Notes under the pieces: generated by a model
The model's database searches: none
Seen by the model: only the letters and a program-made list of their open reading frames with translations
Told to the model about the DNA's origin: nothing
Source: Azoarcus indigens
Lineage (GTDB): Bacteria; Pseudomonadota; Gammaproteobacteria; Burkholderiales; Rhodocyclaceae
Direction: 5' to 3'
Length of the DNA stretch: 64,000 nt
Assembly: GCF_004361735.1 (NCBI RefSeq)
Contig: NZ_SNVV01000004.1
Coordinates: 1-64,000, forward strand
In this document: positions 1 through 8,727 of the stretch, piece by piece
Numbering within the stretch: the stretch's first letter is position 1
Layout: each line of letters opens with the position of its first letter
Translations under genes and position numbers: made by a program

Positions 1-65
1 CCGTGAAACAAGACCGCGCCGATGATAGTGAGATGCGCTCTCGTGAAAGTAGGTCATCGTCAGAC
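1..65 (+). rRNA. rrf: 5S ribosomal RNA, 3' part only
   Basis: The window opens inside a 5S rRNA. The GCCGATGATAGTG block and the GAAAGTAGGTCATCGTC block are the conserved 3' half of proteobacterial 5S, and the 3' end falls around base 65. The 5' half, and presumably 16S and 23S, lie upstream outside the window. A strong hairpin terminator follows directly, as expected for the end of an rRNA operon. Confidence 0.9.
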
Positions 66-75
66 TAACTATTTG

Positions 76-110
76 AAAAGCCCCTGCACATTAAAGTGCA
101 GGGGCTTTTT
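76..110 (+). terminator. Rho-independent terminator of the rRNA operon
   Basis: Stem AAAAGCCCCTGCAC, loop ATTAAA, then GTGCAGGGGCTTTTT. The 14-base stem with a T-run starts about ten bases after the 5S end. Confidence 0.9.
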
Positions 111-249
111 GCGTTTGCGGATCGAAATGCCAACGCGGAGCGGTTGAATCTAAATCGAAATCTACCCCCAAGTTGTCCAGATGGAACTCAAGTGACGAGT
201 GTTCATTCGCTAAGGCAAAATGTCCTCGTACCTATTCCGGCACATCAAT

Positions 250-1422
250 ATGAAATTTGATTTGATAATCGTTGGTGGGGGCCTCGCAGGGCTTGCTGCA
301 GCAGTGGCACTTAGAAAATCGCGTTTGTCCATTGCGATAGTCGAGCCTCACTTGGCTGCGAAGCAGCCTTATTCGGAATGGGACGCACGGATCTATGCAT
401 ACAGCCCTGCTAGTGCGAAGTTCTTGCAGGAGTTGGGAGTGTGGCAGCATCTGGATAGGGAAAGGCTTTGTGCTGTTGCCGAGATGAAAGTCTATGGCGA
501 TGAACAAGGCGCTTTACGGTTCTCCGCCTATGAGAGCGGTTTGCAAGAACTGGCCTGGATCGGGGAGTCTCGCCTGGTTCATGATGAACTCCGGGAGAGT
601 GTGAAACGCCAACATAACGTGACCTTGTTTTGCCCGAGGATCCCCGTTTCTGCAAGGTTTGAGGACGCGTCCATATGCCTTGAGCTTGATGGGGGTGACA
701 TCTTAACGGGGCGTCTGCTAGTTGGGGCCGATGGCCGGGACTCCTGGGTTCGTGACCAAAGCGGGCTGGCAACACGTAGTGTTCCCTATGGCGAGATGGG
801 TGTGGTTGCCAATTTCGAATGCGAGGGAGATCACCGCGGTATTGCCTACCAATGGTTCCGCGGCGACGGTGTCCTTGCCTGGTTGCCTTTGCCTGGACGT
901 ATGATGTCCATGGTCTGGTCGGTCAAGGATGACTTTGCCCAATCCCTGCTGCAAATGAATGAGCAGGAACTCTGCTCCCGGGTGGAGAGGGCAGGTGGCC
1001 GTCTATTGGGCAAGCTAAGTCTTAGGGGGAGGCCAGCGGCGTTTCCACTGCGGTTGATGAGGGTAGAAAGTGTTGTCAGGCAGCGGGTGGCGCTGATCGG
1101 GGACGCAGCGCATGCAATACACCCTCTCTCCGGGCATGGCATTAATTTGGGCTTTCAAGACGCAAAGGCGCTGGCAGAGTTGTTGGAGGCCGCGCCTGAG
1201 TGGCGGGACATCGGAGACTACTCGTTTCTCCGGCGATATGCGCGAAAGCGGGCGGAGGAGCCATTCATGCTCCAGTACGCCACGCATGGTTTGAATCGGC
1301 TGTTTGCCGCGCGTAATCCTGCTGCCGCTTTTTTCCGCAATGCGGGGCTGAACCTCACCGGAAGGCTGCCTGTCCTAACGAACTCGCTGGTGCGCTACGC
1401 GGTTAGCGGTAAGTTCTCATAA
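250..1422 (+). CDS. FAD-dependent hydroxylase of the UbiH/UbiF/VisC/Coq6 family
   Basis: Probable ubiquinone-ring hydroxylase that uses FAD and O2. Three flavoprotein hydroxylase motifs are visible: the N-terminal Rossmann motif IIVGGGLAGLAAAVAL, the mid-protein GADGRDSWVR (DG motif), and C-terminal ALIGDAAHAIHPLSGHGINL (GD motif). The ATG at 250 starts at the usual position just ahead of the Rossmann strand; an ATG at 220 would add ten residues. It is 14 bases upstream of dsbC and probably co-transcribed with it. Which ring position it hydroxylates (UbiH, UbiF, UbiI or UbiM role) cannot be read from the sequence. Base composition is visibly more A+T-rich than genes after about 5 kb. Confidence 0.85.
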   Translation: MKFDLIIVGGGLAGLAAAVALRKSRLSIAIVEPHLAAKQPYSEWDARIYAYSPASAKFLQELGVWQHLDRERLCAVAEMKVYGDEQGALRFSAYESGLQELAWIGESRLVHDELRESVKRQHNVTLFCPRIPVSARFEDASICLELDGGDILTGRLLVGADGRDSWVRDQSGLATRSVPYGEMGVVANFECEGDHRGIAYQWFRGDGVLAWLPLPGRMMSMVWSVKDDFAQSLLQMNEQELCSRVERAGGRLLGKLSLRGRPAAFPLRLMRVESVVRQRVALIGDAAHAIHPLSGHGINLGFQDAKALAELLEAAPEWRDIGDYSFLRRYARKRAEEPFMLQYATHGLNRLFAARNPAAAFFRNAGLNLTGRLPVLTNSLVRYAVSGKFS

Positions 1423-1436
1423 CTCTGGAGAAGTGG

Positions 1437-2165
1437 ATGTTTTCTTTCTGCAAGCGCCTTGGCCTCAAGGCGGCGATGCTTTCTTGTGCCCTTCTGATGG
1501 CCGGATTTGCCCACGCAAATGAAGATGCGGTGCGGAAGGCTGTAGAAACTTTCGTCGGAGCTCCCGCCGTCGAATCTGTAGCCCGTACACCTTATGGCGG
1601 TCTTTACGAGGTAGTGCTGAAGAGCGGGGAACTGGTTTATACCGATGAGAAGGCGGGTTTCATTATCGACGGCCGCTTGATCGACACCCAGACGAGGAAG
1701 GATGTGACGCAGACGCGTCTGAACCAGCTGTCTGCCATCGATTTCTCCAGCCTGCCTCTGAATCAGGCGATCAAGCAGGTGAAGGGTAACGGCAAGCGGG
1801 TGATTGCAACCTTCGAGGATCCGAACTGCGGTTACTGCAAGCGTCTGGCGAAAGAGCTGGCGCAGATGAATGATGTAACCCTGTACGTCTTCCTGTACCC
1901 CATCCTCAGCCCGGATTCCACCACCAAGTCCCAGAACATCTGGTGCGCCAAGGACAGGTCCAAAGCCTGGAATGACTGGATGAATGACGGCAAGGCTCCC
2001 GCCAGCAAGGAGTGCGATACCAGCGTGATCGACCGGAACCTGGCGCTCGGCCAGAAGCTGAAGATCCACGGTACGCCCACGCTCTTCCTTGCAGACGGCA
2101 CGCGCATTGGCGGTTATGCGCCGATGGCCGAGATCGAGAAGGCGCTGGCGGCGGTCAGCAAGTGA
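1437..2165 (+). CDS. dsbC: Thiol:disulfide interchange protein DsbC
   Basis: Periplasmic disulfide isomerase that reshuffles wrong disulfides in exported proteins; DsbD keeps it reduced. The 242-residue protein has a signal peptide ending near FAHA (residue 27), an N-terminal dimerisation domain, and a thioredoxin fold with active site CGYC at residues 131-134. The cis-proline loop GTPTLF lies near residue 214. A second cysteine pair (in WCAKD and KECDT) matches the structural disulfide of E. coli DsbC. Length is typical. It follows the UbiH-type gene by 14 bases. Confidence 0.93.
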   Translation: MFSFCKRLGLKAAMLSCALLMAGFAHANEDAVRKAVETFVGAPAVESVARTPYGGLYEVVLKSGELVYTDEKAGFIIDGRLIDTQTRKDVTQTRLNQLSAIDFSSLPLNQAIKQVKGNGKRVIATFEDPNCGYCKRLAKELAQMNDVTLYVFLYPILSPDSTTKSQNIWCAKDRSKAWNDWMNDGKAPASKECDTSVIDRNLALGQKLKIHGTPTLFLADGTRIGGYAPMAEIEKALAAVSK

Positions 2166-2189
2166 GCTTTTCTTGTGGGCGGTGAGTGT

Positions 2190-3446
2190 TCAGCGCTCGC
2201 CAGCCTGCATCCCGTTCGGGAGTAGAGCCCACATCTTCCCTTGCTGACGCATCCGGCCAGCTTGCGCCCCGGCCTCCGGGCCAAAGCCCCAAAAGAAGTC
2301 AGCCCTGACGACACCCCTTATTGCGCCGCCGGTATCTTGGGCGACCATCAGGCGTTGCAACGGTTTTTCGCTCAGGGGATAGGTTGTCGCCAGGAAGACC
2401 GGGGCACCCAGTGGGACGTATCTTGGATCGACTGCGAGACTGCGGCCAGCGGTAATCGGGGTGCCTTGGGCGCCTATGGGGCCGCCTTCACGTTGAGGGA
2501 GCTCGCGGAAGAATACATAGCTCGGATTGGCATTGAGCAATTCTGCTAGACGGGTGGGATGCGTTGCGGCCCAGCGTTTGATGCCATCCATGGATGCCTT
2601 CTCCAAGGGCAGTTCTCCCTGGTCCACCAGCCAGCGGCCAATCGACTGATAAGGGTGCCCGTTCTGATCGGCGTAGCCTATCCTGGCGTAGCTTCCATCC
2701 GGCAACTGGATCCGGCCTGATCCCTGGACTTGCAGGAAGAAAAGGTCGATCGGATCCGCGGCCCAGAACAAGGTCTTAGCCTGAGGTTTCCGGCCGTTTT
2801 CCTCAAGTTCCCCCCGTGTCCAGTAAGGCACGACCTTGTTGCCGACCAGACGCCCTCGCAGGCGCATGTTCTTCAGTTCAGGGTAGACGTCTCCCAGCTC
2901 GATAGTGAGCATGTCGGATGGCACGCCATACACCGGCCATGAATATTGGGCTGAGCGTGTCCGGCTACCTTTGATCAGCGGCTCGTAATAGCCGGTGATC
3001 AAGCCCTCGGCGCTATGATCCGGGTTGGTCAGCTGCCACGGCGTGAAGTTGGTTTCGAAGAACTGGCGGATGGCGGATACTCCGGGGCGCTCCCCGAGAA
3101 TGCGGGCTATCTCACAGACATAGCTCCACCCTTCCTGTTTCCCCAAGACGCTGCAGGACTCGCGCAGGGCTGGCCATGCGGCGGCCAGGTCGTCTTCGCG
3201 CCATCCAGGCATGGCGCTCCAGGATGAGGTCTGCAGTGGCGCAGCCGGGGCCGCTGGGGCGGGTGTCGTCACTGATGGAGGACAGCTTGGACAGACGGGG
3301 CAGGGTTGAGGCGCAGGACAGGCCTTGGCCTCATGGCCCGAGGACCTGATCTGCTGGGGAGGCGTTGCGGTGGTGCTGCAGCCGGCGAGCAAGGCAAAGG
3401 CGGCGGAAATACTTAGCAGGCGGAATTGCGCCGGAGCCAGGAACAT
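2190..3446 (-). CDS. mltA: Membrane-bound lytic murein transglycosylase A (lipoprotein)
   Basis: Cleaves the MurNAc-GlcNAc bond of peptidoglycan with formation of 1,6-anhydroMurNAc, anchored in the outer membrane. The chosen ATG gives a lipoprotein signal peptide with lipobox LLAGC near residue 22; an earlier ATG at 3515 would bury it. A Pro/Ala/Cys-rich linker (CPAPQPCPVCPSC) follows. Then come the MltA domain (GYYEPLIKGSRTRS) and the C-terminal 3D domain (VPLGAPVFL, VAQDTGGAIRG), which carries the catalytic aspartate of the family. The cysteine cluster in the linker is unusual for an exported protein. It is convergent with dsbC. Confidence 0.92.
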   Translation of the reverse strand: MFLAPAQFRLLSISAAFALLAGCSTTATPPQQIRSSGHEAKACPAPQPCPVCPSCPPSVTTPAPAAPAAPLQTSSWSAMPGWREDDLAAAWPALRESCSVLGKQEGWSYVCEIARILGERPGVSAIRQFFETNFTPWQLTNPDHSAEGLITGYYEPLIKGSRTRSAQYSWPVYGVPSDMLTIELGDVYPELKNMRLRGRLVGNKVVPYWTRGELEENGRKPQAKTLFWAADPIDLFFLQVQGSGRIQLPDGSYARIGYADQNGHPYQSIGRWLVDQGELPLEKASMDGIKRWAATHPTRLAELLNANPSYVFFRELPQREGGPIGAQGTPITAGRSLAVDPRYVPLGAPVFLATTYPLSEKPLQRLMVAQDTGGAIRGVVRADFFWGFGPEAGAQAGRMRQQGKMWALLPNGMQAGER

Positions 3447-3517
3447 GAGTACAGAGGATTTGAGCCAGAAAGGGGGGCAGTATACCGGTCGAGGCTCAAA
3501 TTTCCCGGGAGGCAAGT

Positions 3518-3625
3518 GTGTGGGTGATCTTTCTGGAGGCCGGGCTGGCTTTGATGCTGCTGCTCGTCATCGTCTGGGCGACCTGGCCCAGGCAAGAGAA
3601 GGCGCGAGAGGATGAGGACGAGTGA
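3518..3625 (+). CDS. Putative 35-residue single-span membrane peptide
   Basis: Short gene starting with GTG, with a good Shine-Dalgarno (GGGAGG) five bases upstream. The product begins VWVIFLEAGLALMLLLVIV: about 20 hydrophobic residues, then WATWPRQ and a charged tail ending EDEDE. This is the layout of a bacterial one-pass membrane microprotein. It is divergent from mltA and lies 111 bases upstream of the Nudix fusion gene. No family is recognised. Evidence is limited to the ribosome site, the hydrophobic/charged pattern and the clean stop; chance cannot be excluded. Confidence 0.45.
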   Translation: MWVIFLEAGLALMLLLVIVWATWPRQEKAREDEDE

Positions 3626-3736
3626 GGCAGGAGCTCTCCACGGCGTTGTGGCTGGTTGCTTTCTGAGTAGTGAAGATGGGGCACGACGAGCGCCTTTTTT
3701 GCGCAGGGTCGTGGCAGTGAGGGAGTGTAGAGTGCA

Positions 3737-4750
3737 ATGACGCCAGATAGGCGGGCTAAGGTGGTTGAGGTGGCGGCCGGCGTTATCACCCGGCAGGATG
3801 GTACATTCCTGCTGGGGCGCCGCGCGGGGAATGTGCCTTACGCCGGCTACTGGGAGTTTCCCGGTGGCAAGGTCGAACCGGGTGAGAGCGCGGCCCAGGC
3901 GTTGAGGCGCGAACTCGAGGAGGAGCTGGGAATTCGAGTGCGCCACCTCCGGCCGTGGCTTTGCAGAGAGCACGATTACGAGCACGCCTACGTCCGGCTG
4001 CGTTTCTTCGAGGTGACTGCCTGGGAAGGCGAGCCCTTTGGACAAGTGCACGATCGCCTGGCATGGATTACGCCGGGCGGCGAGATGCCGCTTCCGATGT
4101 TGCCTGCCAATGGGCCGGTGCTGAAAGCGTTGAGCTTGCCCAGGTGCATGGGAATTACCCAGGCCGGCAAGGTCGGTGTGATGCAGCAATTGAATGCGCT
4201 GGAGGTGTCGCTCTCCGCTGGATTACGCTTCGTGCAGGTGAGGGAGCCGGGGCTGGACGCTGTCGCCTATCGCGACTTTGCCCGGGAGGCCTTGCGCCTG
4301 GCGGCGCAGGCGGGAGCGGTCGCCGTTCTCAATACGGAACCGGAGTTTGCGCAAGCGTTGGGTGCCCCGGGCTTGCATCTCCCCGCCCGGCGGCTGCAGG
4401 CTTTGGGCGAGCGACCGCCATTTCGTTGGGTTGGGGCCTCCTGCCATACCCGGGCAGAGCTGGAAAAGGCCGCCGGGCTGGGGCTGGACTATGCCTTGCT
4501 GGGGGCAGTGATGGCGACTCCCACGCATCCCGGTGAGGTGTCCTTGGGGTGGGAGGCATTCGCCAGATTGAGCGCGGACTTGCCGCTACCAGTCCTAGCG
4601 CTGGGGGGACTGCGATTCTCGGACATGGAAACCGCCCGGAACGCGGGAGCGCACGGTGTCGCCGCCATCCGGGGGGCCTGGGAGTTCAGGCAGGATCAGG
4701 CGTTTTCACCGCCCTCGCTTGCGTCCGGCGGAGCAGCGGGAACGCGGTAA
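3737..4750 (+). CDS. Nudix hydrolase (MutT type) fused to a thiamine-phosphate-synthase-like domain
   Basis: 337 residues in two domains. Residues 10-135 are a MutT-type Nudix hydrolase with a complete Nudix box ([20 protein letters not shown], then ELGI); this class removes oxidised nucleotides such as 8-oxo-dGTP. Residues from about 145 onward look like a ThiE/TenI TIM barrel ([41 protein letters not shown]). This fusion is known in beta- and gammaproteobacteria; the role of the second domain is unclear. Its last 55 bases overlap the antisense end of yacG. Confidence 0.88.
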   Translation: MTPDRRAKVVEVAAGVITRQDGTFLLGRRAGNVPYAGYWEFPGGKVEPGESAAQALRRELEEELGIRVRHLRPWLCREHDYEHAYVRLRFFEVTAWEGEPFGQVHDRLAWITPGGEMPLPMLPANGPVLKALSLPRCMGITQAGKVGVMQQLNALEVSLSAGLRFVQVREPGLDAVAYRDFAREALRLAAQAGAVAVLNTEPEFAQALGAPGLHLPARRLQALGERPPFRWVGASCHTRAELEKAAGLGLDYALLGAVMATPTHPGEVSLGWEAFARLSADLPLPVLALGGLRFSDMETARNAGAHGVAAIRGAWEFRQDQAFSPPSLASGGAAGTR

Positions 4751-4887
4751 TCCTCGGAAGCCCAGGCGCCGAGATCAATCTTCTTGCAACGCTCGGAGCA
4801 AAAGGGGCGATAGCGGTTTTCCGGAAGCCACTCCACCGGTTTGCCGCAGGTAGGGCACTTGACGACCCTAGGGGCTTGCTCGGCCAT
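4696..4887 (-). CDS. yacG: DNA gyrase inhibitor YacG (zinc-binding)
   Basis: Small zinc protein of the family that binds GyrB and inhibits gyrase in E. coli. Its 63 residues hold the four zinc cysteines as CPTC and CSERC, with the conserved [15 protein letters not shown] stretch between. The start codon immediately follows the zapD stop, so the two are translationally linked, the usual coaE-zapD-yacG arrangement. Its 3' end overlaps the Nudix fusion gene on the other strand by 55 bases. Confidence 0.92.
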   Translation of the reverse strand: MAEQAPRVVKCPTCGKPVEWLPENRYRPFCSERCKKIDLGAWASEDYRVPAAPPDASEGGENA

Positions 4888-5643
4888 TTAAAGACTGCAG
4901 AAGGTAAGTTCGAATTGCACATCGCGTTCCGCCACCCGCGGGCGGGCGATGGTTTCCGGCAGCATGAAACGGATGTTCAGCGCGTACTTATTGGCGCTGA
5001 TTTCGGGAACCACGGCTTCGCTGTGGGGAACGCTTACCCGGACCATCTGGGCGGCACGGCCTGCCATCGTCAGCTGGTAGGTGCCGCAGCGGGCGCGCTG
5101 GCCTTCCGGGCGGCCGCTGCCGCGGAGAAGGCGAAGCACGATTTCCAGCCCGTCGCGTATCGGCGTCATCGGGCGGACCCAGCCTTCCAGGTCCCGCCGG
5201 CGGGCATCCGCATCGCGATTAAGCCAGAAGTGATAGGAGGGGAGGTCGAACTGACAGGCTCCGCCCGGGATGGCAGCACGGCTCCGGATGCTCATCAGCC
5301 ACTCGTTCTCGCGCAGGTACTGGCCGATCTTTCCCGCCATTGCCAGCAGGCCGGTGGAGGCCTGCTCGATCTCGTAGAGGGCGCCCGCCAAGGCCTCTTC
5401 GGAGATTGCCGGGTTGTTGCGATAGGACATCAGGGTCTGGCGCTGGCGCTCGAGCTCCTGTACCAGATCCACCTTGAGATCCGCTCTGCTGGCGACTTCC
5501 AGGATTTCGAACAGGGTGAGGAGCGAGACGTGGTGATCCTGAGGCGCTTCACTGCGGTTGAAATGACCCACCTTGCGGAACAGGTCTTCCAGGCGCAGGA
5601 GGGTGCGGATACGCTCGTTGAGGGGATATTCGTAGCTGATCAC
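4888..5643 (-). CDS. zapD: Cell division protein ZapD
   Basis: Cytoplasmic FtsZ-binding protein that cross-links FtsZ filaments at the Z ring. Its 251 residues start with the family's typical ISYEYPLNERIRTLLRLEDL and are helix-rich with no membrane segment. The start codon is GTG. It is followed without gap by yacG and preceded, after 106 bases, by coaE. Length and neighbours match the family. Confidence 0.92.
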   Translation of the reverse strand: MISYEYPLNERIRTLLRLEDLFRKVGHFNRSEAPQDHHVSLLTLFEILEVASRADLKVDLVQELERQRQTLMSYRNNPAISEEALAGALYEIEQASTGLLAMAGKIGQYLRENEWLMSIRSRAAIPGGACQFDLPSYHFWLNRDADARRRDLEGWVRPMTPIRDGLEIVLRLLRGSGRPEGQRARCGTYQLTMAGRAAQMVRVSVPHSEAVVPEISANKYALNIRFMLPETIARPRVAERDVQFELTFCSL

Positions 5644-5749
5644 CGCGTAATGTCCGCCAGCGTCTCGGGTCTCAGGATATCGATCGATAATAGCACAGCG
5701 ATGAGCGTGCGGCCCGCGCCATTGCTCGGTTTCTGCGCCGCCGCCGCTG

Positions 5750-6364
5750 CTATCGGGCTGCGGCTGCGAGGTATTGGAGGTGAAGACGCTGGACCTGGGG
5801 GGCGAGTTCCGCCAATGGGCCGCTGTTGTCGATCACATCGTCCGCGGCGGCGAGCCGCTGCGCCCGCGTGGCCTGGCTGGCCATGATCGCGCGGATCTGA
5901 CTTTCGTCCAGTCCGCTGCGGCTGCGGACACGCTTGATTTGCAATGCTTCCGGGCAGTCGACCACGCATATCCGGCTGCAGCGGGAGCGGTAGCTGCCGG
6001 ACTCGATCAACAGCGGCACGGCGAGTATCACGTAAGGGCCGGGCGCCGCCAGGCAAGCGCGGTCGCTGCTGGCGCGGATCAGGGGGTGGAGGATGGCCTC
6101 CAGTTCGCGTCTGGCTTCGGGGCGCTCGAAGACCAGCGCCCGCATCGCCGTCCTGTCCATGCTGCCATCGGCTGCGATCATGCCTGCGCCAAAGATGGAG
6201 CGGATGGCCGGGATGGCGGAGCCGCCGGGAGCGGTCAGCGCATGGGCGATGCGGTCGGTGTCTACCAGGCTGGCGCCCAGCGCGACGAAATGGTCGGCTG
6301 CCGCGCTCTTGCCGCTGCCGATGCCGCCGGTAAGCCCGACGACGTAGGGTTTCACGGCTTGCAT
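5750..6364 (-). CDS. coaE: Dephospho-CoA kinase
   Basis: Last step of CoA synthesis: ATP-dependent phosphorylation of the 3'-OH of dephospho-CoA. The 204 residues begin with the P-loop GLTGGIGSGKSAAADHF and contain the family's DTDRIAH and HPLIR motifs. The chosen ATG overlaps the end of the upstream SPOR gene by 13 bases. Two other CoA-pathway genes (coaX nearby, coaD at 47875) are in the window. Confidence 0.94.
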   Translation of the reverse strand: MQAVKPYVVGLTGGIGSGKSAAADHFVALGASLVDTDRIAHALTAPGGSAIPAIRSIFGAGMIAADGSMDRTAMRALVFERPEARRELEAILHPLIRASSDRACLAAPGPYVILAVPLLIESGSYRSRCSRICVVDCPEALQIKRVRSRSGLDESQIRAIMASQATRAQRLAAADDVIDNSGPLAELAPQVQRLHLQYLAAAAR

Positions 6365-7065
6365 TCGCCCTGATGTGCGGGATCTAGGCCGTCGTACGCA
6401 GTGAGTGCGCCCGCCGGTGCGCTCACCTCCACTCGATGATGTAGACCATTGCGAGTGGTGATGCCGGCAGAGCGGACGCCCCGGCTGCGCAACTGCGCCA
6501 GCTGCTGGTTGGCGGCGTTTTCCGTCTTGAACAGCCCCAGGGAAACGGCGTATTGGGTGGGGCCTGCATCCTGCACGATGAAGTAGTCGCTGACACCAAG
6601 CGCTTTCAACTCGCGCACCTTGCGTTCGGCGGCTTCCCGGCTGCCCTGCGGTGGTATGCGGACCCACCAGGCGGTGACGCTCTCGTAGCTGCTCTGACGT
6701 GGCTGCAGCCCGGCCGCTCGCAGTTTCTCGGCGAGCTGGCCTGCGTCCTCCGTGTTGAGGCCGGTCCAGGCCCGGCACTGCAAGGTCTCCGCCGTGGCGG
6801 GAAGCGGGACGGGCGTCTCCTGCGCTTGGGGTGTGCCGACGGGTTGCTGGGGGGCCAGTGGGGCCGGATCCGCCTGGGCGGGCTGAGAGGCGGCTGGCTC
6901 CTTGCCGTCCTTGCGGATGAACTGGATGCGCTCGGGAGCGAGCTGATTGTTCAGGCGCTCCGGTTCGCCGGTGGGAGCGTTGCCACCCAGCCAGCCCTTC
7001 AGGGTGGCGAAGGCGAGGACGTTGAGGAGCAGCAGCAGGATGAACAGGAAGCGCAGCGTAGACAT
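6352..7065 (-). CDS. SPOR-domain inner-membrane protein
   Basis: 237 residues: an N-terminal membrane anchor (FLFILLLLLNVLAFATL), a Pro/Ala/Gln-rich periplasmic linker around residues 45-95, and a C-terminal SPOR domain (YAVSLGLFKTENAANQQL, LRSRGV). SPOR domains bind denuded glycan strands at the septum, so a division-site role is inferred, matching its position two genes from zapD. It is not clearly FtsN or DedD, so no symbol is given. It lies 58 bases downstream of coaX and overlaps coaE. Confidence 0.82.
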   Translation of the reverse strand: MSTLRFLFILLLLLNVLAFATLKGWLGGNAPTGEPERLNNQLAPERIQFIRKDGKEPAASQPAQADPAPLAPQQPVGTPQAQETPVPLPATAETLQCRAWTGLNTEDAGQLAEKLRAAGLQPRQSSYESVTAWWVRIPPQGSREAAERKVRELKALGVSDYFIVQDAGPTQYAVSLGLFKTENAANQQLAQLRSRGVRSAGITTRNGLHHRVEVSAPAGALTAYDGLDPAHQGECKP

Positions 7066-7123
7066 GAGCTTGAGCTTAACCGATCCGCAGGCGCGGGATA
7101 AGCCGCAGGGGCGAGGGCGCCGT

Positions 7124-7891
7124 TCAGCTGCTGCGGCCGGAGTGGGGATTGGAGTGGGGGCCGGAGTGGGCGATTAGGCCAAGGCCATCCAGCACCAGGT
7201 TTTCGGCACGGCGCAGGGGTATCTGCAGCAGGCTGGAAAAGGCGTCCGCCGCACCGCCGCCGAGCAGACAGAGTGCGGCGGGCTGGTCGGCGATCTGGCG
7301 GAACATGCGTTCCACCGCTCCGGCTTGTGCATGCAGGATGCCGCTGTGTATCGCGTCCGCAGTGTTTCTCGGTGTCTCGCTGTAGCTGCCGTCCGCGAGG
7401 GGCAGCTGCGCGGTGTTGCCGGCCAGGGCCTGGCGCATGAGTTCGACTCCGGGGAGGATGGCGCCGCCGCGGAAGTTGCCGTCGCCATCCAGCAAGTCCA
7501 GGGTGGTCGCAGTGCCGGCGGTGACTACCAGGGCCGGGCCGGTATGCCGGGCGCGAGCGCCTATCAGCGCGGCCCAGCGGTCCGCTCCAAGCGTCTCCGG
7601 GCGGAGGTAGTGATTGCGGACGCCGCACTGGGCTGCGGACGGGCGCAGCCACTCGGCGGTGATCCGCTGCGCGCCCGCGAGCCGGGCGATTTCCGCCCCG
7701 ACGGCCGGGCCGGCGACGTTGCTGCCGATTAGGCGCTGTATCTCGGGATGCGCTGCCAGCAGCTCGGTGAGTCGGCCCAGCTCGCCATGGCCCAGGTTAC
7801 CTTCCTGAAAGGTGGTGCCACCGATCCCGGGTGCTTCCGCCTGCAGGCGCCATTTGAGGCGGGTGTTGCCGACGTCCAGCAGCAGGATCAT
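7124..7891 (-). CDS. coaX: Type III pantothenate kinase
   Basis: First step of CoA synthesis, phosphorylating pantothenate; type III enzymes need a monovalent cation and resist feedback by CoA. The 255 residues have the N-terminal phosphate motif LLLDVGNTRLKWRL and the ASKHA-fold motifs GADRWAALIGAR and VVTAGTATTLDLLD. The C-terminus is rich in His/Ser/Gly (HSGPHSNPHSG). The start overlaps the birA stop by four bases (ATGA); the birA-coaX pair is common in betaproteobacteria. Confidence 0.93.
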   Translation of the reverse strand: MILLLDVGNTRLKWRLQAEAPGIGGTTFQEGNLGHGELGRLTELLAAHPEIQRLIGSNVAGPAVGAEIARLAGAQRITAEWLRPSAAQCGVRNHYLRPETLGADRWAALIGARARHTGPALVVTAGTATTLDLLDGDGNFRGGAILPGVELMRQALAGNTAQLPLADGSYSETPRNTADAIHSGILHAQAGAVERMFRQIADQPAALCLLGGGAADAFSSLLQIPLRRAENLVLDGLGLIAHSGPHSNPHSGRSS

Positions 7892-8712
7892 GGCGCGGCC
7901 CGCAGCGACACTTCGCCGGAGAGGATGCGCCGCACGCCGTCTTCGCCCCGCAACAGCAGCGCGCCATCCTCCGCCACGCCGATACAGGTGCCCTGCAGGG
8001 CTTCCGCTTCGCCCAGAATGCTTACCGGCAGCCCGGCGAAGGCATTGCGCTGCTCCCAGGCCGCACGCAGTGCGGGAAAGCCGGCGGCGGCGTAGGTTGT
8101 CAGCAGGCCATGCAGTTCGCGCAGCAGGGCGGCGAGCAGGGTGTCGCGGTCGACATCGCGGCCGAGTTCGCGCTGGAGATCGGTCACCGCCTTCTGTCCT
8201 TCTATCGTGGCCGTTGGAGGGAGGCTGAGATTGACGCCGATGCCAATGATGGCGGCCGGGGTGCGGCCGCGGCCCGGGAGCAGCTCGACCAGGATGCCGG
8301 CCAGCTTGGCTCCGTGGATCAGCACATCGTTCGGCCATTTCAGTTGCACGCCGGCGACGCCCAGCTGTTCCAGGGTGCGGGCCAGTGCCAGGCCGGCGAC
8401 CAGCGAGAGTCCGGCGGGTACCGGGGCGCCGGCGTCGAAGCGCCACAACGCGGAGAAGGTAAGGCTGCCGCCTTGCCAGGATTGCCATTGCCGACCGCGG
8501 CGGCCGCGGCCGGCGGTCTGGCGGTCGGTCAGCACGACATGTACGCGGCCGTCATCCGCGGGCGGCGCGTCCATCAGCACGCTGTTGGTGGACTCGCAGG
8601 CGGGAAGGTGGCGCACAGAGAACTGGGCGTCGAGATCGCCGAGGCCGGGGAGGGGATAGTCGGGTGCAGCAGGGGCGGACAAGTGCGGCTCGCGTAATAC
8701 GGAAAGCGGCAT
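7888..8712 (-). CDS. birA: Biotin--[acetyl-CoA-carboxylase] ligase, monofunctional
   Basis: Activates biotin as biotinyl-AMP and attaches it to the carboxyl carrier protein. Motifs seen: GRGRRGRQWQS (biotinyl-AMP loop) and KWPNDVL. About 40 residues precede the first catalytic motif (ESTNSVL), too few for the winged-helix repressor domain of E. coli BirA, so this protein is probably a ligase only. An ATG at 8751 would add 13 residues but still no helix-turn-helix. An NtrC-like palindrome and 11-base stem lie just upstream. Confidence 0.92.
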   Translation of the reverse strand: MPLSVLREPHLSAPAAPDYPLPGLGDLDAQFSVRHLPACESTNSVLMDAPPADDGRVHVVLTDRQTAGRGRRGRQWQSWQGGSLTFSALWRFDAGAPVPAGLSLVAGLALARTLEQLGVAGVQLKWPNDVLIHGAKLAGILVELLPGRGRTPAAIIGIGVNLSLPPTATIEGQKAVTDLQRELGRDVDRDTLLAALLRELHGLLTTYAAAGFPALRAAWEQRNAFAGLPVSILGEAEALQGTCIGVAEDGALLLRGEDGVRRILSGEVSLRAAP

Positions 8713-8727
8713 TATCCGCCAACTCGA

